Shown piece after piece: positions 1 through 7,920 of a DNA stretch of 64,000 nucleotides. Position numbers and translations under genes: made by a program. The DNA is from a virus: the IMG/VR virus record IMGVR_UViG_3300043446_003193, positions 145,444 through 209,443 of that record. One strand, given 5' to 3'. The notes under the pieces were generated by a model. That model saw only the letters and a program-made list of their open reading frames with translations, did not search any database and was not told the origin of the DNA. The number at the start of each line of letters is the position of its first letter. Positions within the stretch are counted from its first letter, which is position 1.

Positions 1-206
1 TTTGTAGATGCTGTAAATGATGCGGTATAATTTTCTAATGAAGTTAATCTTTGATCATCTAATGTATTTATACTATCTTTTACTGCATTACTAACAACAC
101 TTAATCCCAATTTATAGGTCGTACCTCTATCAATACCCACTATTTGAGTTTCAAGTGATGCACTTGTGAGTGGTATTAGTTGCGATATTCTTTTTCCTTG
201 ACTCAT
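1..206 (-). CDS. Virion/fibre-type protein, C-terminus cut by window edge
   Basis: A minus-strand reading frame starts with ATG at 204-206 and stays open to base 1, so only the first 68 or so residues are visible. The protein begins MSQGKRISQLIPLTSAS and continues with a GTTYKLGLS stretch and a helical region. This style (short polar head, then a T/S-rich segment feeding a coiled coil) is common at the N-terminus of phage appendage proteins, but I do not recognise a named family. It begins one base after the stop of the neighbouring 209-residue gene and should be the next gene of the same neck/tail operon. Function is inferred from context only. Confidence 0.7.
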   Translation of the reverse strand, partial: MSQGKRISQLIPLTSASLETQIVGIDRGTTYKLGLSVVSNAVKDSINTLDDQRLTSLENYTASFTAST

Positions 207-207
207 T

Positions 208-837
208 TTATAATATTATTTCTTCATCATTTTCGGTTAATATATTGATATTATCTTCCGTATCTAATATAAATTGTACAAATTTACCTTTTACATAAAT
301 ATTTGTCTTATTTTTATTAGTTTCATCAATTCCAATAAATTCATTAATTATTAAATGAACTCCTGTTTCGGATTGTTCAAAACTAAGATAAGTTGGTGTT
401 CTAACTCCATTAACATATACATCAAAATTTGCTTCATATAATTCAGTAACCGCCTGTATATAAACATTATTAAAAGTTAATCTAATCCTTCTGTCATCTA
501 AAATATCAATATAATCTGGTTGACGAAATATCCAGTTTGCTGTAATATCTAATATTTCATCTCTAAATCCTAAAACTAAATCCTTTTCACTTCTTTTAAT
601 AGTAGTCGGAATTAACGCTTGACGAGTTTTAGAATTAAATGTTTTTCTGCTTCTACTATCAAATGATGTTTCATAATCATAAGTTTGAACCGATGCCAAA
701 CTTCCAGAAAATGTTTCCCCTTGAATTTTTAAATCATTTGCAAGTTTGTCAATAAAAGATGCACCTGGTATTTTATTAATATCAGTTTTAGGTACTACCT
801 TATCTAATTTTCTTGTATTTGAATTAAATATTTTCAT
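208..837 (-). CDS. Structural protein of the neck/tail operon (209 aa)
   Basis: Unrecognised 209-residue protein, polar at the N-terminus (MKIFNSNTRKLDK) and mostly beta-like after residue 90. The last 70 residues hold a pattern (VYVNGVRTP, then a GVHLII strand, then VKGKFV) that recurs, weakly but in the same order, in the next two upstream genes, suggesting a shared beta domain. The start codon overlaps the stop of the 107-residue gene by one base (TAATG), implying translational coupling. It lies downstream of gp13, gp14 and gp15 homologues and is probably a neck, tail-completion or decoration component. No catalytic motif is visible. Confidence 0.75.
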   Translation of the reverse strand: MKIFNSNTRKLDKVVPKTDINKIPGASFIDKLANDLKIQGETFSGSLASVQTYDYETSFDSRSRKTFNSKTRQALIPTTIKRSEKDLVLGFRDEILDITANWIFRQPDYIDILDDRRIRLTFNNVYIQAVTELYEANFDVYVNGVRTPTYLSFEQSETGVHLIINEFIGIDETNKNKTNIYVKGKFVQFILDTEDNINILTENDEEIIL

Positions 838-1160
838 TACCCTCTATATTCTACGTCTGCAGAAAGATATACTTTATCTCTTTCGTTTAGAACGTATGGA
901 AAATTTGATTTTTTAAATTTTATATTAACACCATCTGAACTTTCTTCAATAAGATAATCTACTGGATTGATTATTACGGTATTTATGTAAACTAAAATTC
1001 TATTTTCGTTTTTTTGTCTTTTTATTTCTCTTAAATAGAGTTTAAAAAACCAAAATTTTGCAACAAAAGTATAATAAGTTTCATCAACACTTTTAAATGT
1101 ACAAAGTGCTTGATTATCGGTATTGTAGGTATTAACCATATCCAAAAAACTATTCTTCAT
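837..1160 (-). CDS. Small structural protein of the neck/tail operon (107 aa)
   Basis: Short protein of unknown function. The C-terminal half (LVYINTVIINP, then DGVNIKF, then DKVYLSADVEY) resembles the C-terminal beta segment of the genes on both sides, as if one small domain had been copied along the operon. Stop and start codons overlap its neighbours by one base on both sides (TAATG), so translation of the three genes is likely coupled. It could be a truncated paralogue carrying only the shared domain. Virion role is inferred from position after gp15. Confidence 0.7.
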   Translation of the reverse strand: MKNSFLDMVNTYNTDNQALCTFKSVDETYYTFVAKFWFFKLYLREIKRQKNENRILVYINTVIINPVDYLIEESSDGVNIKFKKSNFPYVLNERDKVYLSADVEYRG

Positions 1161-2260
1161 TATAAATCAATAAATTTACCTATTATTGCAACTTCATAAC
1201 CAGTAGTTTCTACATTATATCCTAAAACTCCACTATCAAATGTTATTGTTAAATTATTTCCTGTTATTAATTTTGAATACGCGCCAACTTCCTCATATAC
1301 TCTAATACCATTTATATAAACTTTCAAATTATCGTTATTACCAACGGTTGATGAAAGGATTGACGGTACTGGTATAAATTTAATATCAGAAGTTATAAAA
1401 ATATTTTGTGCACTTGCTGTTAATATTTTTGAATTATTAAGATTTAACCAATCAATTATATCTTTATTATCATAATATGGTGATGGTTTTGTTAGCACTC
1501 CTTCTAATCTTCCGTTTCCTGTTACATCCGTTTCGGTAGTAATAACTACTTTCTTTGTAGACATTGATTTTTTAATAGTTGATTGTTCATCAAACTTTTC
1601 AGGAAGTAAATATGCTTTTACATTAAGATTGAATTCTACTCTATTGATTCTTTCAGTACCTTCACCAACTTCATTTACAACATTGAACTCAGATACTTCT
1701 GTTCTAAATTTAAAACGGTCTTTATCTCCCCAATATTGTCCAGTATAGTTTAATTGTTCAATTACCTGATTTAATTGTTCAGTAAAGTTTGTCCAACCCA
1801 TACATTCATAATTCACTTCCACATATTCTGGCATTTGAATTTTATAAATTTCGTATTTAGGTTTTGAAGTTGTACCTAATAATGTAAAACGGTCGTATCT
1901 ATTATCTTTTGAATATTTTGTTACTCCTTGATATGAAACGTGTCTTTTTAACATCGGCATTGCTTCATCTTTTGCAATTGACGTTCTTCTAATCATCAAT
2001 AATGGTAATTGTATTTTACCATGTATGTCTCTAAAAACACCTTGTCTTCTTGCACCATTCCATCTTTCCGAATTACCATATATTACAGGTATTTTTAACG
2101 CTTTACCATTATCATCTAATGTTGGTAAAACAGTATCTTCTAAATAAGACATCATTGCATAATCAATATCAAAGAGAGATACACTTTGTTTAAAGTCTCC
2201 TTTGTTTGATTTTAGTTGATTTCCCCTATTTAATGTTTCTTTTAATGGATTTGTAGACAT
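1160..2260 (-). CDS. gp15: Tail sheath stabiliser/completion protein, gp15-like
   Basis: 366 residues. The core resembles T4 gp15, the protein that caps the tail tube and sheath and joins tail to neck: an early KIPVIYGNSERW segment (T4 has a comparable VPITYASKE segment), a block ending in IQLPLLMIRRT, then YEIYKIQMPEYVEVNYE and a long helix with NQVIEQLNY and a DKDRFKFR strand. It is about 90 residues longer than T4 gp15. The extra C-terminal piece carries the VYINGIRV beta motif shared with the two downstream genes. Position after gp13 and gp14 homologues matches the T4 order 13-14-15. The family call rests on sequence pattern and order. Confidence 0.75.
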   Translation of the reverse strand: MSTNPLKETLNRGNQLKSNKGDFKQSVSLFDIDYAMMSYLEDTVLPTLDDNGKALKIPVIYGNSERWNGARRQGVFRDIHGKIQLPLLMIRRTSIAKDEAMPMLKRHVSYQGVTKYSKDNRYDRFTLLGTTSKPKYEIYKIQMPEYVEVNYECMGWTNFTEQLNQVIEQLNYTGQYWGDKDRFKFRTEVSEFNVVNEVGEGTERINRVEFNLNVKAYLLPEKFDEQSTIKKSMSTKKVVITTETDVTGNGRLEGVLTKPSPYYDNKDIIDWLNLNNSKILTASAQNIFITSDIKFIPVPSILSSTVGNNDNLKVYINGIRVYEEVGAYSKLITGNNLTITFDSGVLGYNVETTGYEVAIIGKFIDL

Positions 2261-2261
2261 T

Positions 2262-2717
2262 TTAGTTTATTCTTTCTTCTATGTTAAGATTTGATTTAGA
2301 TACCATAAATGTTTGACAAACAACACTAAAATTATTACCAGGTTGTCCACCTACTAATTGTACTTCGGTTGTATTATCAATCTCATAGTATGCTGTATTG
2401 AAATAAATGATATCACCTATTTCTGGATATATTCCTTTTTCTTCTAACATCCATCTATCCAATTTGAATGTTACATTTTGATCAGTTTCGGCTCCAAATC
2501 CTTCGTATCTAGCAGTTTCTGGATCTTTGTTAATTAAAGCAAATACTTCTACACCAGGATGCCAGGTTTTGTTTATAGATTCTCCATAAATGTTTACCTT
2601 TGTTTCATTTAAATTAATTTTAAATAAAACAACTTTATTTTGAACTACATCGTCTACTACTTCTCTAGCAAGACTTTTAAATAATTCTATATCTCTACCT
2701 ACTAAAAATTTTGGCAT
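2262..2717 (-). CDS. gp14: Neck protein, gp14-like
   Basis: 151 residues, shorter than T4 gp14 (about 256). The match is in the middle and end: a VTFKLDRWMLEE strand-helix, then PEIGDIIYFNTAYYEID, corresponding to the T4 stretch that reads EGDLIYFPMDNSLFEI. T4 gp14 forms the neck with gp13 and closes the filled head before tail attachment. It lies one base downstream of the gp13-like gene and one base upstream of gp15-like, the same order as in T4. The N-terminal GRDIELFKSLAREVVDDVVQ helix is consistent with a neck ring protein. Confidence 0.7.
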   Translation of the reverse strand: MPKFLVGRDIELFKSLAREVVDDVVQNKVVLFKINLNETKVNIYGESINKTWHPGVEVFALINKDPETARYEGFGAETDQNVTFKLDRWMLEEKGIYPEIGDIIYFNTAYYEIDNTTEVQLVGGQPGNNFSVVCQTFMVSKSNLNIEERIN

Positions 2718-2718
2718 A

Positions 2719-3915
2719 TTATCCTACATATAATTTTAAAGGAACTTTTCTTAACATTTCTTGGTGGTGATTTGATTCATGCGCTTGTTTTTCAAACACA
2801 TTCTTTCTACTCATCTCTTCTAAATTTTCTCTTAATTGCGTTACTAATAAATCTTTTTCCACTTGTGCTTCTGCTCTTAACGCTGCACCATCCAATGCAA
2901 TTTCTCCATCTGGAATAGGAACAGAGGAATATTTTTCTCTAATAGCTCCTAATAATTCTTTAGATAATGCAAGAGTATATTTTCTAATCCATTGTTTACC
3001 CACATCATTAATATTTGAATACTGAATAAAATCATATGGAATATCAGAATAATCAGAAAGTGAATCGGCTTGAATTGTTTGAGAATCATGTTCAAATTCA
3101 TCTCTACTCATATATTCAAAATAAACTCTATTCATTCCTGTTCCAGTTGGTACTGGAAATATTTCTAATTTATTATCTACAATATTAAATGTATGTGCAG
3201 ATTTTCTTATGTGATCATTAAATTCAATTTGTTGCATTCTTAGAACATCTTCATATAAAGGCATCATTAAGAATTGTGCTGCAGGTGAGTAGTTACCAAA
3301 TCCTAATTCTGAAATTAAGTTTAGAGTACCTTGTGCACCAACTGAATATGGGTCAAAGAAACGAGTGATAGCAGGAATTGCTTCGTGATATACTCTGGTT
3401 ACATCTATTGTTGAACTTCCTGAAAACAATGTTTGAAAAGATGAAGAAGTTTCAACATCTATTGCCTGTTTCATAATATCATATATCTGAACTGATGCGG
3501 TTAAATCAACATATGCTTTCTTTATTGCGGTAGAACCACCCACACCCGCTTGAGTTCCGTATTGTTGTGCCATACGAATCGCAGTAGGAAGAAATGAACC
3601 ATCAACAAGTGTTTGAGAAAAATTTGAAACTTTTCCCTTTGGTTGGCCTCTTAAAATATCAAGATTATTACGAAGGTTAAATTGATTTACTTGAGAAGAA
3701 TATTCTGAAGTTGCTTCTTCAAAACAAGCCCAAATTTGTTCATTTTCCAATTCAATATTTACAATTGGATAACCTAATCTTTTTGCTACCCAAGTTGCAG
3801 TTTTTGGTGCATCTAATCTAAATTCGCTATCGGAATCGTATAATCCAAAAGGAGTTGATGAACCTGATATAAATGAGCCAGATATTGAACCAGACCAATA
3901 AGTGTTTGCAGACAT
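2719..3915 (-). CDS. gp13: Neck protein, gp13-like
   Basis: 398 residues. After a Ser/Gly-rich head comes a conserved-looking block, LDAPKTATWVAKRLGYPIV followed by a helix with WACFEEATSEYSSQVNQFN, which I associate with gp13-type neck proteins of marine T4-like phages. The C-terminus is a helical tail with many charged residues. Gp13 binds the portal side of the filled head and recruits gp14 and the tail. It is the first gene of its transcription unit: the capsid-gene terminator and an ATATTTATA motif lie directly upstream. The start is ATG with an A/T-only leader and no SD sequence. Confidence 0.7.
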   Translation of the reverse strand: MSANTYWSGSISGSFISGSSTPFGLYDSDSEFRLDAPKTATWVAKRLGYPIVNIELENEQIWACFEEATSEYSSQVNQFNLRNNLDILRGQPKGKVSNFSQTLVDGSFLPTAIRMAQQYGTQAGVGGSTAIKKAYVDLTASVQIYDIMKQAIDVETSSSFQTLFSGSSTIDVTRVYHEAIPAITRFFDPYSVGAQGTLNLISELGFGNYSPAAQFLMMPLYEDVLRMQQIEFNDHIRKSAHTFNIVDNKLEIFPVPTGTGMNRVYFEYMSRDEFEHDSQTIQADSLSDYSDIPYDFIQYSNINDVGKQWIRKYTLALSKELLGAIREKYSSVPIPDGEIALDGAALRAEAQVEKDLLVTQLRENLEEMSRKNVFEKQAHESNHHQEMLRKVPLKLYVG

Positions 3916-3941
3916 AATAAAAATTTATAGTTTTATACTAC

Positions 3942-3950
3942 TATAAATAT
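3942..3950 (-). promoter_or_regulatory. Putative late promoter box (ATATTTATA) for neck operon
   Basis: ATATTTATA on the minus strand, 26 bases before the gp13-like start and just after the terminator of the capsid gene. It is one of 15 such boxes in the window, nearly all at transcription-unit heads. Confidence 0.65.
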
Positions 3951-3956
3951 AGAAAT

Positions 3957-3988
3957 AAAAAAAGAGGAGATATTTCTACCCCCTCTTT
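3957..3988 (-). terminator. Rho-independent terminator after major capsid gene
   Basis: On the minus strand AAAGAGG and CCTCTTT form a 7-bp stem, extendable by wobble pairs, around a loop of about 14 bases, and the right arm runs into seven T residues. It lies 27 bases after the capsid stop codon. Confidence 0.8.
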
Positions 3989-4014
3989 CTTTTTATTACT
4001 CTAATCCGTTAAGA

Positions 4015-5640
4015 TTATAAAGTGTTTAAACCGTTTACGATAATCTTACCGTAGAATTCTGGTCTAACGATCTTCTTAGCGTAACGAGTCATAACTCCTC
4101 TTCTTGGAGTGAAGTTAGTTGGATCGTACACTAAAGGAGTCATAATCAATGGAACATATGGAGCGTATACAGCACCTGTCTCAAAGAAGTTAGAACCTTT
4201 AAATCCTAATAAGATAACGTTCTCAGTCATGTATGGGTTTTTGTAAACATCATATCTGTTAGAGATAGAACCGATGTTAGTTACACCTGCAGCAAATTGT
4301 AAAGCATCTTTACCAGGATTTGCAGAGAAACCGTTCATTGATTCCAAAATAGTTGCAACGTTTGGAGATACTACTACGAAGTTAGCACCACCTCTCATTG
4401 TTAACTGATGGATTTTGTTAGATACCTTTTGTAATTTGATACCTAAAGTTTGATACCAAGTACTCTTAGTGTATGCAGAAGCAGCTGCTGCGTTAGAATC
4501 TACCGCGAATGCTCCAGTTGCACTATTGTAATCGTATCCAACTCTTGCATCCCAATAATCAGTTGTGAATGCGTTTTGTTGTAACATTTCTAAGATTTCC
4601 AAATCAATTTCTAAAGAAATGTACTCAGATAACATTTGAGTTAACTCAGCTTCAGCGTCTACACTATGGTAAGCATTTAAGTCTTGAGCTAATTCAGGAG
4701 TCCAAATTGCTTTCAACTTACGAGTCTTAGCAACGATTGGTTCTGATTTCAATTCTAATTCAATTTCTGGAATGTCTAAGTTTGAACCTTTATCTTCAAA
4801 GTCACCTCTGTTTTCAGCAGATGGTTGCTTATGATAAGATAATGTAGCACCACCAGCACTTACACCACCTGCAGATCCTGTACCGTAGAATTCTACTGAA
4901 GTACCATTGATCTTAGTGTATTTAGGATAGTAGTTGTTAGCTGTGATAGAACCAGATTGTAAGATTTCAAATGCTCTTACACCGTTCCAATCAGCATCAG
5001 TTGGTAAAGTTACAGTTACTTTTTTGATACCACCAGCTGCTAAAGAAGCAGATAAGTCAGCGTCAAAATTGATATCAGCCCAAGATGCAGTTGCAACTGT
5101 TGCGTCTAACGCTGCTGATGTATCGTTGATTGTATAACCAAATCTTCCAGCTCCGTAAAGACCACCTTCAGCAACTTGAGTAGAACCCAATTTGTTACCG
5201 TGAGATGCTTCAGAGTTGTAAGTTAAGTTATCCTTACCGAAAGTACCACCTTTACCGAATAATGAATTACCGTTAAAGTCTGGGTTACCAGCTTGTGAAG
5301 TACCATATTTGAAGTCCATGTAGAAAATAAGACCTGAAGGTAAGTTCATAGGTTGTACTGAAACGAATTCTTTAGCTGCGATAGAACCGAAGATTCTTCT
5401 TACTAAAGGTAACGCAACACCAGCCCATTCTTCAGAACCTGCTGAAGTACCTGTTCTTGTAGCCTCATCCAATAATTGCTTAGCTTGGTTTTCTAACATT
5501 ACTGCCATACCATGCTTAGTAGTTTCTGAACCTACTCCTTCAAGTAAGCCAGTTTTTTCCCATTTGCTTTTCAAACCTCTAGTTTGCTCAAGCATTACGC
5601 TCTGTGGGTTAGCGCCTGTCATTAATTTTTTTAAGTCCAT
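4015..5640 (-). CDS. gp23: Major capsid protein, gp23-like
   Basis: 541 residues, close to T4 gp23 (521). The clearest family block is VRRIFGSIAAKEFVSVQPMN followed by LPSGLIFYMDFKYG (about residues 80-114), matching the gp23 start of the mature HK97-like fold. An L-D-E/A site at residues 57-60 sits where T4 gp23 is cut by the gp21 protease, so the first 59 residues are probably removed on maturation. The gene follows the core protein and protease genes as in T4 and is followed by its own terminator, fitting very high late expression. The leader (GTACATACAATG) has no SD sequence. Confidence 0.95.
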   Translation of the reverse strand: MDLKKLMTGANPQSVMLEQTRGLKSKWEKTGLLEGVGSETTKHGMAVMLENQAKQLLDEATRTGTSAGSEEWAGVALPLVRRIFGSIAAKEFVSVQPMNLPSGLIFYMDFKYGTSQAGNPDFNGNSLFGKGGTFGKDNLTYNSEASHGNKLGSTQVAEGGLYGAGRFGYTINDTSAALDATVATASWADINFDADLSASLAAGGIKKVTVTLPTDADWNGVRAFEILQSGSITANNYYPKYTKINGTSVEFYGTGSAGGVSAGGATLSYHKQPSAENRGDFEDKGSNLDIPEIELELKSEPIVAKTRKLKAIWTPELAQDLNAYHSVDAEAELTQMLSEYISLEIDLEILEMLQQNAFTTDYWDARVGYDYNSATGAFAVDSNAAAASAYTKSTWYQTLGIKLQKVSNKIHQLTMRGGANFVVVSPNVATILESMNGFSANPGKDALQFAAGVTNIGSISNRYDVYKNPYMTENVILLGFKGSNFFETGAVYAPYVPLIMTPLVYDPTNFTPRRGVMTRYAKKIVRPEFYGKIIVNGLNTL

Positions 5641-5663
5641 TGTATGTACTTTTAATTGTTTGT

Positions 5664-6881
5664 TTATTTAATAATACCTGCTAATTTCTTAAATCTGTCA
5701 GAAAAATCAGCTGATTCAGCAATTACTTGCTTAGCTGCTGCTGGCTTAGTAGATTTTACTGCTTTGCTAGCGATTCCTTCAGAAATAGATTTTTTAGTAG
5801 ATTTGTTAGATGAAGAATATTTGAAATTCTCTGCTAATGTAGAGTAAACCAATTTAACTTCTCTAACTGATTTTGTTCTATCCAAAGTTTCAATCACTTT
5901 AACTTTTTGTTCGTTAGTCATGTTGTGTGCTCTGAATAATTTGTTAGCGAATAACAACTTAGCGTTCAATAAGTTCACTTCGTTGATTGTTTTTTGTAAA
6001 GACTTGATAGTTTTGTAAGCTTCGTTAAGTTCTTTTTCTTTTTCTTCTTCTTCAGCTTCGTCAACTTTCTCTTTATCGTCTTTCATATCCGCTTCCATTT
6101 CACGTAAGATTTCTTCTAAATCAACAACGTCTTTGTCATCTTCTTTAGATTCTTCTTCGTTGGTTACAACCACTTTAGGGTCTTCACCTTTGTCTGTACC
6201 TGCTTCAGAACCATCTGCTAAATTTTCGTTTTTAGCTTCTTCATCTTCTTCAGCTTCGTACATAGGTTTTTCTTCTTCTTCAGAATCTTCACCTTCTAAT
6301 TGAGCTTCTAATTCTCTGATGATAGCTTCTAAGTCCATGTCATCTTCTGTTTCTTCTTCTTCAGAACCAGTTACGTCATAGTCTTCACCATCTTCTTCTC
6401 CTGTCTCATCCGCACCCGCAGTAAATGCTGGTAATTCTTCTTCAGAATCTTCTCCTTCTAATTCTGCTAATCTAGCTTTTAATTGAGCGATTTCGTCTTG
6501 TTTTGCAACTTCGTCATCACCAGCTTGATCATCAGCGAAAGGATTTTCTTCTTCAGAGATATCTGCTACCTTTTTGAAATCATCAACTTGTGCACCTGGT
6601 TCGCCAGATGTTGTTTCAGTTGAACCTGCTTCAAATTCAGTATCAGCGTCTAATGTAGGATTAGATGTAGATGCACCAATGTTTGATGAATCTAATTCTT
6701 CGTCAACTTTTTCAGCTTCTTTATCTTCAGCTTCAGCTTCTGCTCTTAACTTTGCAGATAAGATAGATTGAAGTCTTGGAGTGAAAGCCTCTTCAAGTGC
6801 GATTTTTGCGTTTGCTAAAGCAGTTTCTTTTACAGCTTTGGCATCAGCGATTGCTTCTTTCAATAATTTTGAATTTGCCAT
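5664..6881 (-). CDS. gp22: Prohead core/scaffold protein, gp22-like
   Basis: 405 residues, extremely acidic: residues about 45-270 are dominated by runs of Glu and Asp (repeated EDSEEE-type segments), followed by a coiled coil and a Lys/Ser-rich C-terminus. This is the make-up of a T4-like prohead core protein that is degraded inside the head before DNA packaging. Candidate protease sites of the L/I-x-E type are seen near the N-terminus (LLKE/A) and C-terminus (VIAE/S). It sits directly upstream of the capsid gene as gp22 does. The start has a clear SD-like AAGGA six bases before ATG, rare in this window. Identity is inferred from composition and position. Confidence 0.85.
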   Translation of the reverse strand: MANSKLLKEAIADAKAVKETALANAKIALEEAFTPRLQSILSAKLRAEAEAEDKEAEKVDEELDSSNIGASTSNPTLDADTEFEAGSTETTSGEPGAQVDDFKKVADISEEENPFADDQAGDDEVAKQDEIAQLKARLAELEGEDSEEELPAFTAGADETGEEDGEDYDVTGSEEEETEDDMDLEAIIRELEAQLEGEDSEEEEKPMYEAEEDEEAKNENLADGSEAGTDKGEDPKVVVTNEEESKEDDKDVVDLEEILREMEADMKDDKEKVDEAEEEEKEKELNEAYKTIKSLQKTINEVNLLNAKLLFANKLFRAHNMTNEQKVKVIETLDRTKSVREVKLVYSTLAENFKYSSSNKSTKKSISEGIASKAVKSTKPAAAKQVIAESADFSDRFKKLAGIIK

Positions 6882-7027
6882 CTTTTTTCCTTAAATTTTG
6901 TTGTGAAGTTATTCTTGTAGGGAACTCCAATGTAATTATGTTGATTGTTCGGTCACACCTTATAAGAGAAGGGTATTCATTAACCAACGATGTCTTGTAA
7001 TCTTATAATAAAAATAAGATATTTGAG
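6882..7027 (-). promoter_or_regulatory. Long 5' leader of core/capsid mRNA with hairpin and SD-like site
   Basis: If transcription starts just after the ATATTTATT box at 7028-7036, the mRNA has about 140 untranslated bases, while most other units have about 40 bases or fewer. A 7-bp hairpin (ATCTTAT / ATAAGAT, 7000-7020) lies near the 5' end and an SD-like AAGGA at 6888-6892 precedes the start. I see no gene in this stretch. Confidence 0.5.
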
Positions 7028-7036
7028 AATAAATAT
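7028..7036 (-). promoter_or_regulatory. Putative late promoter box (ATATTTATT) for core/capsid unit
   Basis: ATATTTATT on the minus strand, between the bS21 stop codon (7064) and the core-protein gene. It would drive the core and capsid genes up to the terminator at 3957-3988. Confidence 0.6.
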
Positions 7037-7063
7037 ATAAAATTTTTAGAAAACTAAAGAAAA

Positions 7064-7243
7064 TTAGTGATTATACTTATTTTTTCTTATAGTTTCTTCT
7101 TTTTGTAACCTTTTTTTAATAGAAGGTTTAGTAAAGTTCTTTCTTTCTCTAAGTTCTTCTATTTGTTTTATGGACTGAACTTTCTTTTTATATTCCTTTA
7201 ATGCCCACTCTATGTTTCCGTTTTTCACGTTAACTATTAACAT
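7064..7243 (-). CDS. rpsU: Ribosomal protein bS21 homologue (59 aa)
   Basis: ATG at 7241-7243, TAA at 7064-7066, 59 residues. It reads MLIVNVKNGNIEWALKEYKK, then a basic helix with LRERKNFTKPSIKKR and a Lys/Arg-rich end. This follows bacterial bS21 along its whole length: M-L-I-V/I-x-V-K, the ALK+(Y/F)K+K helix, then LR.R..F.KPS..KR. bS21 sits on the 30S platform next to the 3' end of 16S rRNA, and in Bacteroidota it helps hide the anti-SD sequence. The gene ends the prohead operon, six bases after the 99-residue gene, so it is probably expressed with late genes. Phage-encoded bS21 is known in other large phages; the effect here is inference. Confidence 0.9.
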   Translation of the reverse strand: MLIVNVKNGNIEWALKEYKKKVQSIKQIEELRERKNFTKPSIKKRLQKEETIRKNKYNH

Positions 7244-7249
7244 AACTAA

Positions 7250-7549
7250 TTAATATGGTGTTTGATATTCCAATTGTTTTTTTAATTCTCTTTCGTATTC
7301 CTTTTCAATTTTATCTAAATCATCTTTAGCAGATTTAATATCTTCTTGATGTTTTTTTAATTGATAAAGATATTGGTTTTTTCTATCTTCGTTTTGTTCA
7401 TCAAAATATGCTTTACTCATCATTTTTTGACGAGTTGTTAATCCTTCATATTTTCTTATAGCATCAATGTATGCAGATGATGCTTTTCTAAAACCGGCTC
7501 TTATTTTAACTGCTTCTTCTTTTAAAGGAATTAGATTTATTAGTTTCAT
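7250..7549 (-). CDS. Small coiled-coil protein of prohead operon (99 aa)
   Basis: Highly charged, almost entirely helical protein with heptad-like Lys/Glu patterning from residue 45 to the end (KKHQEDIKSAKDDLDKIEKE). The N-terminus MKLINLIPLKEEAV is a short amphipathic peptide with an L-K-E/E site, like several neighbours, and may be a capsid-targeting peptide cut by the prohead protease. The start overlaps the stop of the 123-residue gene in TAATG fashion. Likely a prohead core component, but no family is recognised. Confidence 0.7.
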   Translation of the reverse strand: MKLINLIPLKEEAVKIRAGFRKASSAYIDAIRKYEGLTTRQKMMSKAYFDEQNEDRKNQYLYQLKKHQEDIKSAKDDLDKIEKEYERELKKQLEYQTPY

Positions 7550-7920
7550 TATTGTAAATTAACTAATTTATATTTTGTAGAATATAATAAAGTTACAATC
7601 GTATCAATATCGTTTTGTAACCAACTCATTTGTAACTTTTCATCTTTTCTTAATTTCTCAACTGCTTTACAAAGTTTTTCAAAATAAGAAATTATATTTT
7701 TGATATCATTGTTAGTATCAATACCACTTACTGGTTGAACTTTGATTAATCCGTACTGTCCTTGATATGCTTCCACTAATCCATCTACTAATCCACCAAT
7801 TGAATCGTAATATGTACCTAAAGCCAAATGAGCAGATAATGCACCAACACCTTTAACTCCCCAATGGAAAGCATGTGCTTGTGTTCTACTGTGTAATAAT
7901 AATGATGCTAATTGTTCCAT
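7549..7920 (-). CDS. Ferritin/Dps-like helical phage protein (DUF5856-type)
   Basis: 123 residues with the pattern HSRTQAHAFHWGVKG near residue 10, then HLALGTYYDSIGGLVDGLVE and YQGQYG. This matches a phage family I know as DUF5856, whose spacing of His, Asp and Glu in long helices recalls Dps/ferritin four-helix bundles. Potential metal ligands (H10, H16, H19, D38, D45) are visible but their use is not shown. It lies in the prohead operon between a coiled-coil gene and a conserved 142-residue gene, so it may be packaged or part of the core. Confidence 0.65.
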   Translation of the reverse strand: MEQLASLLLHSRTQAHAFHWGVKGVGALSAHLALGTYYDSIGGLVDGLVEAYQGQYGLIKVQPVSGIDTNNDIKNIISYFEKLCKAVEKLRKDEKLQMSWLQNDIDTIVTLLYSTKYKLVNLQ

